Notes: a model not told the origin generated them from the letters alone. A stretch of 64,000 nucleotides of DNA from Streptomyces sp. NBC_00237 (GCF_026342435.1 NZ_JAPEMT010000002.1:310001-374000), one strand, 5' to 3'; counted from the first letter of the stretch, positions 25,007 through 33,381 are shown. Numbers and translations: made by a program.

Positions 25007-27286
25007 ATGGCATCGAACATCACGGTGACGGGCGCGCGGGAGAACAACCTCCGGGACGTCTCCCTCACGCTCCCCAAAGGAAAGATCGTCGTCTTCACCG
25101 GCGTCTCCGGCTCCGGCAAGTCCTCCGTCGTCTTCGACACGATCGCGGTCGAGTCGCAGCGCCAGCTGAACGAGACCTTCACCTGGTTCGTCCGCAACCG
25201 GCTGCCGAAGTACGAGCGGCCGCTCGTGGACGCGATCGACGACCTGTCGGTGGCGATCGTCGTCGACCAGAAGCCGATCGGCGGCAACGTCCGCTCGACC
25301 GTCGGCACGATGACCGACATCTACTCCATCATCCGCGTCCTGTTCTCCCGTTACGGCGTCCCGAGCGCGGGCCCGGCGACGGCGTACTCCTTCAACGACC
25401 CCAGTGGCATGTGCACGACCTGCGACGGCATCGGCAAGACCGTGCGCCTCGACCTGGACAGGGCGATCGACTGGTCGAAGTCGCTCAACGAGGGCGCACT
25501 GCGGGTGCCCGGATCCTCGGTGGGCAGCTGGCAGTGGAAGCTCTACGCGCACAACGACTTCTTCGATCCCGACAAGCCGCTGTGCGCGTACGGGCCCGAG
25601 GAGCGGAAGCGGCTGCTGTACGGGGCGCGGGGCGCGGACGGCACCAAGGTGTCCGTGCGGATGAAGTCCGGCACGGTCGAGTTGGACTCCGAGGGGCTGG
25701 TGAACCGATTCGAGCGGCTCTTCCTGAAGCGGGACACGGGGTCGCTGTCCGCCACGTCCCGTGCGGCGGCGGACGAGTTGACGACCGAAGGCGTGTGCGG
25801 GGCGTGCGGCGGAGCACGGCTGAACGAGGCGGCGCTGAAGTCCCGTATCGACGGGTCGTCGATACGGGACTACGCCTCGATGGAGGTCGCGGACCTGGTG
25901 GAGGTGCTGGCCCGGATCGACGACCCGGTGGCGGCCCCGATCGCCTCGGCGGCGCGGGAAAGGCTGGAGCGGCTGGTGGGGATCGGGCTCGGCTATCTGA
26001 GCCTGGACCGGGAGACCACGACCCTCTCCGGAGGTGAAGGCCAACGCCTCAAGATGGTGCGGCACTTGGGCAGTTCACTGACCGGGCTCACCTACATCTT
26101 CGACGAGCCGAGCGTGGGCCTGCACCCGCGCGACGTGGGGCGGCTGAACGACCTGCTGCGGCGGCTGCGCGACAAGGGCAACACGGTGCTGGTCGTCGAA
26201 CACGACCCGGACGTGATGGCCGTCGCCGATCACGTCGTGGACATCGGACCGGGAGCGGGCGTCGACGGCGGACTGGTGGTCTTCGAGGGGCCGGTGGCGG
26301 AACTGCGGAAGGCGGACACCCTGACCGGGCGATGCCTGCGGAGGCGCACCCCGCTCAAGGAGTCGTTCCGCTCGCCCACCGGGTGGCTCCGGGTCACCGG
26401 GGCCGATCTCCACAACCTCAAGGGCGTCGACACCGCGTTCCCGACCGGGGTGCTGACCGTGGTGACGGGTGTGGCCGGGTCGGGCAAGTCGACGCTGGTG
26501 TCGCAGGTGTTCACGGCCGCGCATCCGGAGGCGATCGTCATCGACCAGGGTGCGATCGGGGTGTCGTCCCGCTCCACTCCGGCGACGTACGTCGGCATCA
26601 TGGACACGATCCGCAAGCTCTTCGCGAAGGAGAACGGGGTGAGCGCCGCGCTCTTCTCCTTCAACTCCAGCGGTGCGTGCGGGAATTGCTCGGGCCGGGG
26701 CGTCCTGCACACCGACCTCGCCTTCATGGACCCGGTGACGACGGTGTGTCCGGAGTGCGAGGGGCGGCGGTTCGAGGGCGAGGTGCTGGGACATCGGCTG
26801 GGTGGCATGTCGATCGTCGATGTGCTGGAGATGCCGGTGGACCGGGCGCGGGTCTTCTTCGAAGAGCCTTCGGTGGTACGGAGGTTGGACACGCTGCACG
26901 AGGTCGGGCTCGGATATCTCGCGCTGGGCCAGCCGCTCAGCTCGCTGTCGGGCGGTGAGCGGCAGCGCATCAAGCTGGCGACGCAGTTGCACCGCACGGG
27001 CAGCGTGTACGTGCTGGACGAACCGACGACCGGGTTGCACATGGCGGACGTCGACACTCTGGTCAACCTGCTGGACCGGCTGGTCGATGCGGGGAACTCG
27101 GTCATCTGCGTCGAACACAACCTGGACGTGGTGAAACGGGCGGACTGGGTGATCGACCTGGGCCCGGACGGCGGGAAGCACGGCGGCGAGATCGTCTTCG
27201 AGGGGACTCCCGCCGATCTGATGGCACATCAAGGGTCTTTCACAGCAGTGCACTTGGCGCTCAATACGGAATGCGAGTCGAGGTAG
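25007..27286 (+). CDS. short UvrA-like ABC ATPase (DrrC-type)
   Basis: A 759-residue UvrA paralogue with both ABC modules: Walker A GVSGSGKSSVVFD and GVAGSGKSTLVSQ, signatures LSGGEGQRLKM and LSGGERQRIKLA, and Walker B IFDEPSVGLHPRD and VLDEPTTGLHMAD. Zinc-type Cys pairs remain (GMCTTCDGIG, GVCGACGGARL, GACGNCSGRG, TVCPECEGRRF). It is about 200 residues shorter than housekeeping UvrA, as in UvrA-like proteins linked to drug resistance (DrrC). ATG 25007 lacks a ribosome site; a promoter-like palindrome ends 17 bp upstream. Being beside an ABC-F gene fits a drug-protection role (inference). Confidence 0.85.
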   Translation: MASNITVTGARENNLRDVSLTLPKGKIVVFTGVSGSGKSSVVFDTIAVESQRQLNETFTWFVRNRLPKYERPLVDAIDDLSVAIVVDQKPIGGNVRSTVGTMTDIYSIIRVLFSRYGVPSAGPATAYSFNDPSGMCTTCDGIGKTVRLDLDRAIDWSKSLNEGALRVPGSSVGSWQWKLYAHNDFFDPDKPLCAYGPEERKRLLYGARGADGTKVSVRMKSGTVELDSEGLVNRFERLFLKRDTGSLSATSRAAADELTTEGVCGACGGARLNEAALKSRIDGSSIRDYASMEVADLVEVLARIDDPVAAPIASAARERLERLVGIGLGYLSLDRETTTLSGGEGQRLKMVRHLGSSLTGLTYIFDEPSVGLHPRDVGRLNDLLRRLRDKGNTVLVVEHDPDVMAVADHVVDIGPGAGVDGGLVVFEGPVAELRKADTLTGRCLRRRTPLKESFRSPTGWLRVTGADLHNLKGVDTAFPTGVLTVVTGVAGSGKSTLVSQVFTAAHPEAIVIDQGAIGVSSRSTPATYVGIMDTIRKLFAKENGVSAALFSFNSSGACGNCSGRGVLHTDLAFMDPVTTVCPECEGRRFEGEVLGHRLGGMSIVDVLEMPVDRARVFFEEPSVVRRLDTLHEVGLGYLALGQPLSSLSGGERQRIKLATQLHRTGSVYVLDEPTTGLHMADVDTLVNLLDRLVDAGNSVICVEHNLDVVKRADWVIDLGPDGGKHGGEIVFEGTPADLMAHQGSFTAVHLALNTECESR

Positions 27287-27410
27287 ATTCCGGCGCGCAG
27301 TACCTGCCGAAGGCGGGTCGAGGTGCGGGGGCGGAGCCCCGGCCGCCCACCCAGGGCGATACGTTCGAGCGGCTCGCAAGAAGATCTCACCCCAGCATCG
27401 GAGCCGCCCC

Positions 27411-28190
27411 GTGCCCAGTAAGAAGGCCCTCGTCCGCCGCCCCAGCCCCCACCTCGCCGACGGACTCGTGACCCACGTCGAACGCCAGCCGGTCGACGTC
27501 GAGTTGGCGCTCCAGCAATGGGAAGCCTACGCAGCCGCACTGCGTGCGCACGGCTGGGAGACCATCGAGGTACCGGAGGCCGACGACTGCCCGGACGGCG
27601 TCTTCGTCGAGGACTCCGTGGTGATGTTCCGCAACGTCGCCCTGATCGGACGGTCCGGAGCCGAGTCCCGTCGCCCCGAGACCCCCGCCGTGGAGAAGAT
27701 CCTCGCCGAACGCCTGGGCTGCTCGACAAACCGCGTCCGCACACCCGGAACCCTCGACGGCGGCGACATCCTGAAAGTCGGCGACACCGTGTACGTGGGC
27801 CGTGGCGGACGGACCAACGCGGAGGGGGTCCGCCAGCTGCGCGCCGCGTTCGAGCCCCTCGGTGCACAGGTGGTCGCCGTACCGGTGAGCCGGGTGCTGC
27901 ACCTGAAGTCCGCAGTGACGGCCCTGCCGGACGGGACGGTGGTGGGCTACGAGCCCCTGGTGGACAGCACGGCGGCGTTCCCGCGCTTCCTGGCCGTTCC
28001 GGAGGAAGCCGGGGCGCATGTGGTCGTGCTGGACGGGAACTCGGTGTTGATGGCGGCAAGCGCCCCCAAGTCGGCCGAACTGTTCGCGGACCTCGGCTTC
28101 ACACCCGTACCCGTGGACATCAGCGAGTTCGAAAAGCTGGAGGGATGCGTGACTTGTCTCTCGGTACTCCTCCGTGACCTGCACACATAA
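27411..28190 (+). CDS. ddaH: dimethylargininase (DDAH)
   Basis: A 259-residue enzyme of the guanidino-modifying superfamily that hydrolyses N-omega-methylated arginines to citrulline and methylamines. Family landmarks: CPDGVFVEDSVVMF, GTLDGGDILKVGDTVYVGRG with the conserved Asp residues, the catalytic His in RVLHLKSAVTAL, and the nucleophilic Cys in LEGCVTCLSVLL near the C-terminus. The start is GTG 27411 with GGAG upstream. The length equals that of known bacterial DDAHs. No partner gene is evident beside it. Confidence 0.9.
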   Translation: MPSKKALVRRPSPHLADGLVTHVERQPVDVELALQQWEAYAAALRAHGWETIEVPEADDCPDGVFVEDSVVMFRNVALIGRSGAESRRPETPAVEKILAERLGCSTNRVRTPGTLDGGDILKVGDTVYVGRGGRTNAEGVRQLRAAFEPLGAQVVAVPVSRVLHLKSAVTALPDGTVVGYEPLVDSTAAFPRFLAVPEEAGAHVVVLDGNSVLMAASAPKSAELFADLGFTPVPVDISEFEKLEGCVTCLSVLLRDLHT

Positions 28191-28244
28191 CGGTGCGTAG
28201 GGGTACGCGTCGGACGGGGACTTGGCTCAGCGCTCACGCCGCGC

Positions 28245-28283
28245 TTAACCTACGGTCTCGTAACCTACGAAGCCGTAGGTAAC
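28245..28283. promoter_or_regulatory. operator-like half-sites before the acyl-ACP desaturase gene
   Basis: Three copies of AACCTACG or its complement: 28245-28255 (direct), 28260-28269 (direct) and 28274-28283 (inverted). The last two form a 24-bp near-palindrome (9 of 10 arm bases match, 4-bp spacer). It ends 30 bp before GTG 28314. The layout is typical of TetR repressors that control desaturases. Confidence 0.6.
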
Positions 28284-28313
28284 CGCTCCCGTCCCCACCC
28301 CCCTGGAGTACCC

Positions 28314-29285
28314 GTGACGATCACCTCTCCCCACCTCGGCAGCTCGGAGGCGTGGACCGACGCCAAGCTGCTGTTCGCGCTGGAAGAGGTGGTGGAAAAG
28401 GAACTCAACCGCCACCTGAAGGTCACCAAGGACTGGATGCCCCACGAGTACGTGCCGTGGAGCGACGGCCGGAACTTCCCCGGGTTCTTCGAGGACGGGG
28501 AGAAGTGGGAGCCCGAGCAGTCCAAGGTCACCGAGATCGGCAAGATCGCGCTGGTCGTGAACCTGCTGACCGAGGACAACCTCCCCAGCTACCACCACGA
28601 GATCGCTTCCCTCTTCGGCCGGGACGGCGCCTGGGGCACCTGGGTGCACCGCTGGACCGCCGAGGAGGGCAGGCACGGCATCGTGATGCGCGACTACCTG
28701 CTCGCTTCGCGGGCCGTCGACCCGGACAAGCTGGAGCAGTTCCGGATGGCGCACATGAGCGAGGGCTTCGAGTCGGACAACCGGCACTCGATGCTCCACT
28801 CGGTGGCGTACGTCGCCTTCCAGGAGCTGGCGACCCGGATCTCGCACCGGAACACCGGGCACCAGTCCGGTGACCCTGTGTGCGACCGGATGCTGTCGCG
28901 GATCGCGACCGACGAGAACCTGCACATGGTCTTCTACCGCAACCTCCTCGGGGCGGCCTTCCAGCTGGCCCCTGACCTGACGATGCAGGCCGTGCGGGAC
29001 GTCGTGGTGAACTTCCGGATGCCCGGACACGGGATGCCCGGCTTCGAGCGGGCGGCCGCGCAGATGGCGATCGGCGGGGTCTACAACATCCGGATCCACC
29101 ACGACGACGTGATCCAGCCGGTGCTGCGGTTCCTGAAGGTGCTGGACATCGACGGGCTCGGGGCGGAGGGGCTCAAGGCGCAGGAGGAGCTCGGGCTGTA
29201 CATGGACGGGCTGGACTCGGAGGCGACGAAGTTCGACGAGAAGCTGGCCGCCAGGCTGGCGCGGAGGGCCGCGCGGGGGCTGTAG
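28314..29285 (+). CDS. acyl-[acyl-carrier-protein] desaturase (stearoyl-ACP desaturase-like)
   Basis: A 323-residue soluble di-iron desaturase that inserts a double bond in acyl-ACP. The iron ligands are seen in WTAEEGRHGIVMRDYL (ExxH) and IATDENLHMVFYRNLL (ExxH), each spaced as in the plant and mycobacterial DesA enzymes. It has no transmembrane segments. GTG 28314 is the start, with a GGAG just upstream. The promoter region carries a strong inverted repeat, so the gene is probably repressed by a TetR-type regulator in response to fatty-acid state (inference). Confidence 0.92.
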   Translation: MTITSPHLGSSEAWTDAKLLFALEEVVEKELNRHLKVTKDWMPHEYVPWSDGRNFPGFFEDGEKWEPEQSKVTEIGKIALVVNLLTEDNLPSYHHEIASLFGRDGAWGTWVHRWTAEEGRHGIVMRDYLLASRAVDPDKLEQFRMAHMSEGFESDNRHSMLHSVAYVAFQELATRISHRNTGHQSGDPVCDRMLSRIATDENLHMVFYRNLLGAAFQLAPDLTMQAVRDVVVNFRMPGHGMPGFERAAAQMAIGGVYNIRIHHDDVIQPVLRFLKVLDIDGLGAEGLKAQEELGLYMDGLDSEATKFDEKLAARLARRAARGL

Positions 29286-29423
29286 GGCTCCCTCTTCCGA
29301 GGCGGACCTTTTGCCCGGCGCGGCGGTGCCGGGGCCGGGCGGGGCCGCTCCGGGGTGGGCCCGGAGCAAGGGCGGCCGCGTGGGCGGAGTCCGGGGCTGC
29401 GAGTCCGTGCGCGGTACGGAGGG

Positions 29424-29682
29424 CGTGCCGCGCACGTAACGATCCGGGTCACTGAGGCGGGCGGCCATCCCGTCCGCTTCCCGCCCCGCCGGGGCGGCGA
29501 CGACCGCCAGTCCCCCTCTCGTACGGGCCGCGCCCGGACAGCTCGTCGAGCACCGGCCCAAGCTTCCCCCTGGCGGACAACTTCCCTGCCCGGAGCGCGA
29601 GTTGACGCAGGCGTTCGGGGTGCGGAAGTGTGTCCAAGGCGGCGCAGAGCCTGTCGGTCCTGTGCCGTACGGTGAAGGGCAT
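29424..29682 (-). pseudogene. frameshifted and truncated N-terminal remnant, HEAT-repeat-like
   Basis: From ATG 29682 the frame reads MPFTVRHRTDRLCAALDTLP, then continues to DELSGRGPYERG, and then loses coding character. Sense resumes one frame over as LAVVAAPAGREADGMAARLS followed by DPDRYVRG. The switch falls at a run of five G at about 29514-29518; one extra G explains it. The joined text resembles the start of large HEAT-like repeat proteins of actinomycetes (recalled pattern, not searched), but only about 85 residues remain before the sequence becomes non-coding. Between 29286 and 29798 nothing else is seen. Confidence 0.5.
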
Positions 29683-29798
29683 GGGGCGGTCGTGCCTGCC
29701 GTGAGCGGTGCGGCCCAGCGAATTCCCGGCGGGTGACGGGGGCGGGCGAGGGGGATCTCCTCGCGAGAGCGCCGCCCGCGCCACGTAATCTGTCGGGC

Positions 29799-30743
29799 GT
29801 GAAACCTCTCACCCGTCTAGTCCTCATCGGTGCCCCGGCCGCCATCGTCGCCACGGCCGTGTTCGGCGGCAGCCCCAAGGGGGACGACCCGATCTACGTC
29901 GACCCGTGGACGACCGAAACCACCGCCGACGACCCGAAGCCCGACGAGGCCAAGAAGCCCAAGACCGACCAGGAGCTGATAGCCAAGCTGCCTCCGGGTC
30001 TCGCCGCCCCCGCCCTCAAGGAGCGGGCCGCGCAGATCGTCTCCAGCGCGGAGAACTCGACGCTGAACTGGCGCGGCCAGTACGCGAACATCCGCGACGT
30101 CAAGGACGGCAACGGCTACACGGCCGGTGTGGTGGGCTTCACATCCGGCACGCACGACATGCTGCAGCTGATCCTGGACTACACCAAGACCCACCCGAAG
30201 AACCCGCTCGCCTCCTACATCCCCGCGCTCCAGGAAGTCGACGGGACCGCCTCGCACGAGGGCCTGGACCCCGGCTTCACCAGGGCCTGGCAGCAGGCGG
30301 CGAAGGAGACCGACTTCATCAAGGCCCAGGACGACGCCCGCGACAAGTACTACTTCAAGCCCGCGGTCGACCTGGCGAAGATGGACGGTCTGGGCACGCT
30401 CGGCCAGTTCATCTACTACGACGCGATGGTCCTGCACGGCCCCGGCATCGACAAGCGCGGCTTCTACGGCATCCGCGAGTCGGCGCGCGCGAAGGTCAAG
30501 GCACCGTCCGAGCTGGGCGGCAAGGACAGCAAGGACGACAAGGCGTCGAAGCTGAAGGCGGAGAAGGCGTACCTGAACGCGTTCCTGGACGAGACGCGCG
30601 AAGTGCTCCGGACGAAGAAGACGCTCAACGACACGTCCCGGATCGACACGGCTCAGCGGGTGTTCCTGAAGGACGGGAACATGGACCTGAAGCTGCCGCT
30701 GAAGTGGAAGATGTACGAGGAAGACTTCAGCATCGAACACTGA
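29799..30743 (+). CDS. secreted GH46 chitosanase
   Basis: A 314-residue exported endo-chitosanase of glycoside hydrolase family 46, which cleaves beta-1,4-linked glucosamine polymers outside the cell. The N-terminus (KPLTRLVLIGAPAAIVATAV) is a signal sequence followed by a Pro/Asp/Lys-rich linker to about residue 60. The catalytic Glu is in VSSAENSTLNWRGQYANI and the second acid follows in RDVKDGNGYTAGVVGFTSGT. The rest (QEVDGTASHEGLDPGF, FIYYDAMVLHGPG) matches the family. The start is GTG 29799 with a weak ribosome site. Probably cotranscribed with the next gene, 15 bp on. Confidence 0.92.
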   Translation: MKPLTRLVLIGAPAAIVATAVFGGSPKGDDPIYVDPWTTETTADDPKPDEAKKPKTDQELIAKLPPGLAAPALKERAAQIVSSAENSTLNWRGQYANIRDVKDGNGYTAGVVGFTSGTHDMLQLILDYTKTHPKNPLASYIPALQEVDGTASHEGLDPGFTRAWQQAAKETDFIKAQDDARDKYYFKPAVDLAKMDGLGTLGQFIYYDAMVLHGPGIDKRGFYGIRESARAKVKAPSELGGKDSKDDKASKLKAEKAYLNAFLDETREVLRTKKTLNDTSRIDTAQRVFLKDGNMDLKLPLKWKMYEEDFSIEH

Positions 30744-30758
30744 CGGGGGAGGCCGGTC

Positions 30759-31592
30759 GTGTTCCCGCACCGTGACGGCGGCTTCGAGATGGAGTTCCTG
30801 GTGTCCCTGGCCGAACCCGGACACCGGGAGCCAGTCGCGAGGCGCGTCCGGGAGCAACTGGCCGACAACCCCGTCACGCGTCTGCCCTGGGGCACCCGGA
30901 CGGACGTGCACGCCTCCGCCTGGATATGGACGCTCCAGGAGGACGATCCCGAGCTCAACGCGATCGTCTACCGGTCCGGCGGCGCGAGTGCCGTCCTGCG
31001 CGACGAGATCAGGCGCGGGCTGCCCTTCGGCAAGGCGCGGGGCCCGCTGCACGTCCTGGACGAGGTGCGGAGCGACCGGGACCTGCGGCCGGAGGAGCTG
31101 CGGTTCGCCGATCCGGCCGGGCTGGAGGCCGCGCTCCGGGCCGTGACCACCATGAAGGCGGCGAAGAAGGTCGCCTGCCGGGTCGGCCGGGAGGACTGGG
31201 GCACCGTCGTGCGGGCCGACCGGAACGCCCCGTTCCCCGGCTATGCCCGGTGGGCACTGGCCATCCGCCCCGACTGCCCGGACTGGGCGCGCGCGGGCTT
31301 CGACACCGTCCCCGGCTTCACCCGGCGGATGCGCCGGGCCGGGATCTTCGACAGCCCCCTCGACCTGCTCCGCCACGGACGGTGGGCGCGCAACGCGCTG
31401 CACGTCCTGCACAACGGTGTCGTGCACTTCCCCTCCCGCCCGGAGGCCAGGGCTCCGCTGCGGCAACTGGTGCGCGAGGAGCTGGGTGCGAACCTGAACT
31501 CCTGGGCGTGGATGGCCTATCTGCTGCCTCGGTGGACCGGAACCGTGCCGGACCTCTTCGACGCCGTACGGCGCGAGTCGACCGGACGGTGA
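30759..31592 (+). CDS. conserved hypothetical protein downstream of chitosanase
   Basis: A 277-residue soluble protein of no family I recognise. It is rich in Arg and Trp, begins GTG 30759 with GGGGGAGG just ahead, and lies 15 bp after the chitosanase stop. No signal peptide, membrane span or catalytic motif stands out. The segments ELNAIVYRSGGASAVLRDEI and WARNALHVLHNGVVHFPSRP look like ordered alpha/beta structure. Whether it is linked to chitosan use is unknown; the operon arrangement is the only hint. Confidence 0.7.
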   Translation: MFPHRDGGFEMEFLVSLAEPGHREPVARRVREQLADNPVTRLPWGTRTDVHASAWIWTLQEDDPELNAIVYRSGGASAVLRDEIRRGLPFGKARGPLHVLDEVRSDRDLRPEELRFADPAGLEAALRAVTTMKAAKKVACRVGREDWGTVVRADRNAPFPGYARWALAIRPDCPDWARAGFDTVPGFTRRMRRAGIFDSPLDLLRHGRWARNALHVLHNGVVHFPSRPEARAPLRQLVREELGANLNSWAWMAYLLPRWTGTVPDLFDAVRRESTGR

Positions 31593-31616
31593 ACGCCCGG
31601 GACACGACCGGCCGGT

Positions 31617-33071
31617 TCACCAGTCCGCCGCCCGGTAGTCCTTGAGGAAGACCCCCGCCACCGGGTCGCCCGCCTCGCCGCGCACGATCGGGTCGTACAC
31701 GCGGGCCGCCCCGTCGACGATGTCCAGCGGGGTGCGGAAACCGCGGGCGGCGGAGCGCGCCTTGAGGGGCGCCGGGTTCTCGTCGGTGATCCACCCGGTG
31801 TCGACGCTGCACATGTGGACGCCCTGGGCGGCGAGTTCCTCGGCGCTGGTGCGGGTGAGCATGTTGAGGGCGGCCTTGGCCATGTTGGTGTGCGGGTGGC
31901 CGCCGGTCTTCTTCCGTACGGCGAACCGCCCTTCCACGGCAGTCACGTTGATCACGTACCGGCGCGGTCGGGGCGAGGCCAGCAGCAGCGGCAGCAGGCG
32001 GTCGCAGAGCAGGGCGGGCGCGAGGGCGTTGACGAGCTGGGTCTCCAGGAGTTCGGCGGGGTCGAGGCCGCCGAGCCGGGCGGACCACGAGTTGGCGGGC
32101 GAGACGTCGGGCAGCAGCCCGGCCTCGTCGAGTCCTGCCGCTTCGGCCTCTTCCGGGAGTACGAGGGCCAACGCACCGCGTGCCGGGTCGAGTTCGGCAC
32201 CCATCGGAGCGAAGCCGGGGGCCTTCAACGTCGCCCCGCCCGGCAGCGCGCCGCGCTCTCCCGCCATCAGCGGGGCGTACGAGGAAGCGGGGCGGCGGAT
32301 CGTCTGGGCGGCGTTGTTGACGAGGATGTCCAGCGGCTCGCCGCTCTCCCTCAACTCATCGCACAGTCCCAGCACTTGGCGGGGGTCACGCAGGTCGACG
32401 GCGGCCACGGTCAGCCGGTCGAGCCACTTCGCGCTCCCCTCGGCGGCCCGGAAACGGCGCCACGTGTCGTGCGGGAAGCGGGAGGTGACGATCAGTTCGG
32501 CGCCGTCGCGGAGCATCATCAGGGCGAGCTGGAAACCGATCTTGACCCGGCCGCCGGTGAGCAGGACGCGACGCCCGGAGAGGTCGGTGGTCAGGGCGCG
32601 GCGGGCGGTGTTGTCGGCCGCGCAGTCCGGGCAGAGCGCGTGGTAGAAGGCGTCGACCTGCCGGTAGGGCTGCTTGCAGACGTAGCAGCGCCGGGGCCGT
32701 ACGAAGCTGCCGGGCGACGCGGCCGCGGTCCCGCGCGGGACGAGCGGTGCGTCCTCCCGCCGGTCGAGGGCCCCGGTCGCGGCCCGCGCGACGGTGGCGG
32801 CATCGGCCTGCCGGGCGGCCTCCCTGCGGACCTTGCGCCGATGGTGCCGCCCCTCGCGGACGAACGTACCGGCGACCCGCTCGGTGCGCAGCCGGACGGG
32901 GTCGTCGGCGGACAGGGCCCGCAGCTTGGCGATCGTACGGTCGAAAGCGGCCAGCTCGGCATCGGACAGCGCCACCGAACCGCTCGCTCTCGGCCCGCCC
33001 GGTGACAGCGCCACCGAACCGCTCGTTGCCGTCGGCCCGTCCGGTGGCCCCGTCAGCTCGTCACTGTGCAT
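31617..33071 (-). CDS. SDR-family oxidoreductase with N-terminal extension and zinc-ribbon-like motif
   Basis: A 484-residue protein. Residues about 1-145 are a charged, low-complexity extension. Residues about 150-175 hold CYVCKQPYRQVDAFYHALCP then DC, a CxxC...CxxC zinc-ribbon-like pair. From about residue 180 a short-chain dehydrogenase/reductase follows: RRVLLTGGRVKIGFQLALMM (cofactor site), LDILVNNAAQTIRRP and a C-terminal catalytic region with GGHPHTNMAKAALNM in place of the usual YxxxK. A 22-bp direct repeat (32965-32986 and 33004-33025) codes SGSVALS twice near the N-terminus. ATG 33071 has GGGGAG upstream. The reaction is unknown. Confidence 0.75.
   Translation of the reverse strand: MHSDELTGPPDGPTATSGSVALSPGGPRASGSVALSDAELAAFDRTIAKLRALSADDPVRLRTERVAGTFVREGRHHRRKVRREAARQADAATVARAATGALDRREDAPLVPRGTAAASPGSFVRPRRCYVCKQPYRQVDAFYHALCPDCAADNTARRALTTDLSGRRVLLTGGRVKIGFQLALMMLRDGAELIVTSRFPHDTWRRFRAAEGSAKWLDRLTVAAVDLRDPRQVLGLCDELRESGEPLDILVNNAAQTIRRPASSYAPLMAGERGALPGGATLKAPGFAPMGAELDPARGALALVLPEEAEAAGLDEAGLLPDVSPANSWSARLGGLDPAELLETQLVNALAPALLCDRLLPLLLASPRPRRYVINVTAVEGRFAVRKKTGGHPHTNMAKAALNMLTRTSAEELAAQGVHMCSVDTGWITDENPAPLKARSAARGFRTPLDIVDGAARVYDPIVRGEAGDPVAGVFLKDYRAADW
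32965..33025 (-). repeat. 22-bp direct repeat inside the SDR gene
   Basis: GACAGCGCCACCGAACCGCT (plus CG) occurs at 32965-32986 and 33004-33025, a period of 39 bp (13 codons), so the frame is kept and the protein gains a repeated GSVALS block. Confidence 0.85.
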
Positions 33072-33209
33072 GCGCGCGTACTCCCCCCGTGCAGGTACGC
33101 CCCCGTGCAGACGCGCCCTTGGTGCATGTTCCCCGTACGACGTGGGGGCCGTCACCCGAGTTATCCGGCTGCCCCGCCCCTCGCACAGAACTCGCACAGA
33201 AGTGGGCGG

Positions 33210-33281
33210 CGGCCCCGGCCGGATTCGAACCGGCGTGTCCCGGCCGAGGGCCGAGCGCGCCTGCCTCTGCGCTACGAGACC
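33210..33281 (-). tRNA. tRNA-like sequence 1, CTC anticodon position (degenerate)
   Basis: Read on the minus strand, a full cloverleaf can be drawn: acceptor GGTCTCG with CGGGGCC (seven pairs, two G-U), T8-A9, D-stem GCGC/GCGC with loop AGAGGCAG, anticodon stem CTCGG/CCGGG, variable ACAC, T-arm GCCGG-TTCGAAT-CCGGC. The seven-base anticodon loop CCCTCGG would give CTC (Glu), but position 33 is C, not the near-universal U. So the shape is intact but a key base is not, and it may be a tRNA pseudogene or a tRNA-like element. CCA is not encoded. Confidence 0.5.
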
Positions 33282-33291
33282 GCCAGGCCGC

Positions 33292-33363
33292 CCCCGAAGG
33301 CCGGATTCGAACCGGCGTCTCTCACCTGTCAGATGAGCGCGCCTGCCCCTGCGCTACGTTCCG
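33292..33363 (-). tRNA. tRNA-like sequence 2, GAC anticodon position (degenerate)
   Basis: On the minus strand, 10 bp upstream of copy 1, the D-arm (GCGC-AGGGGCAG-GCGC), anticodon stem CTCAT/GTGAG, loop CTGACAG with T33 and A37, and T-arm GCCGG-TTCGAAT-CCGGC are all formed. The anticodon would be GAC (Val). The acceptor strands CGGAACG and CTTCGGG hardly pair (three of seven), and the 5' strand instead lies in a 12-bp perfect palindrome (33357-33368). D-arm and T-arm match copy 1, so the two are paralogous. Function is doubtful without an acceptor stem. Confidence 0.45.
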
Positions 33364-33381
33364 GAACGGCCGTGGGTGATC

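Noticed and set aside
29355..29675. Plus-strand small basic protein in the desaturase-chitosanase gap
   Set aside because: Arg-rich with no start signal; the minus strand better explains the codon pattern as a gene remnant.
33221..33360. Plus-strand frames reading GFEPA...ALR and RIRTGVS, which look like recurring small proteins
   Set aside because: This wording is the well-known result of translating the antisense of tRNA T-arms and D-arms; it supports the tRNA-like calls, not a protein.
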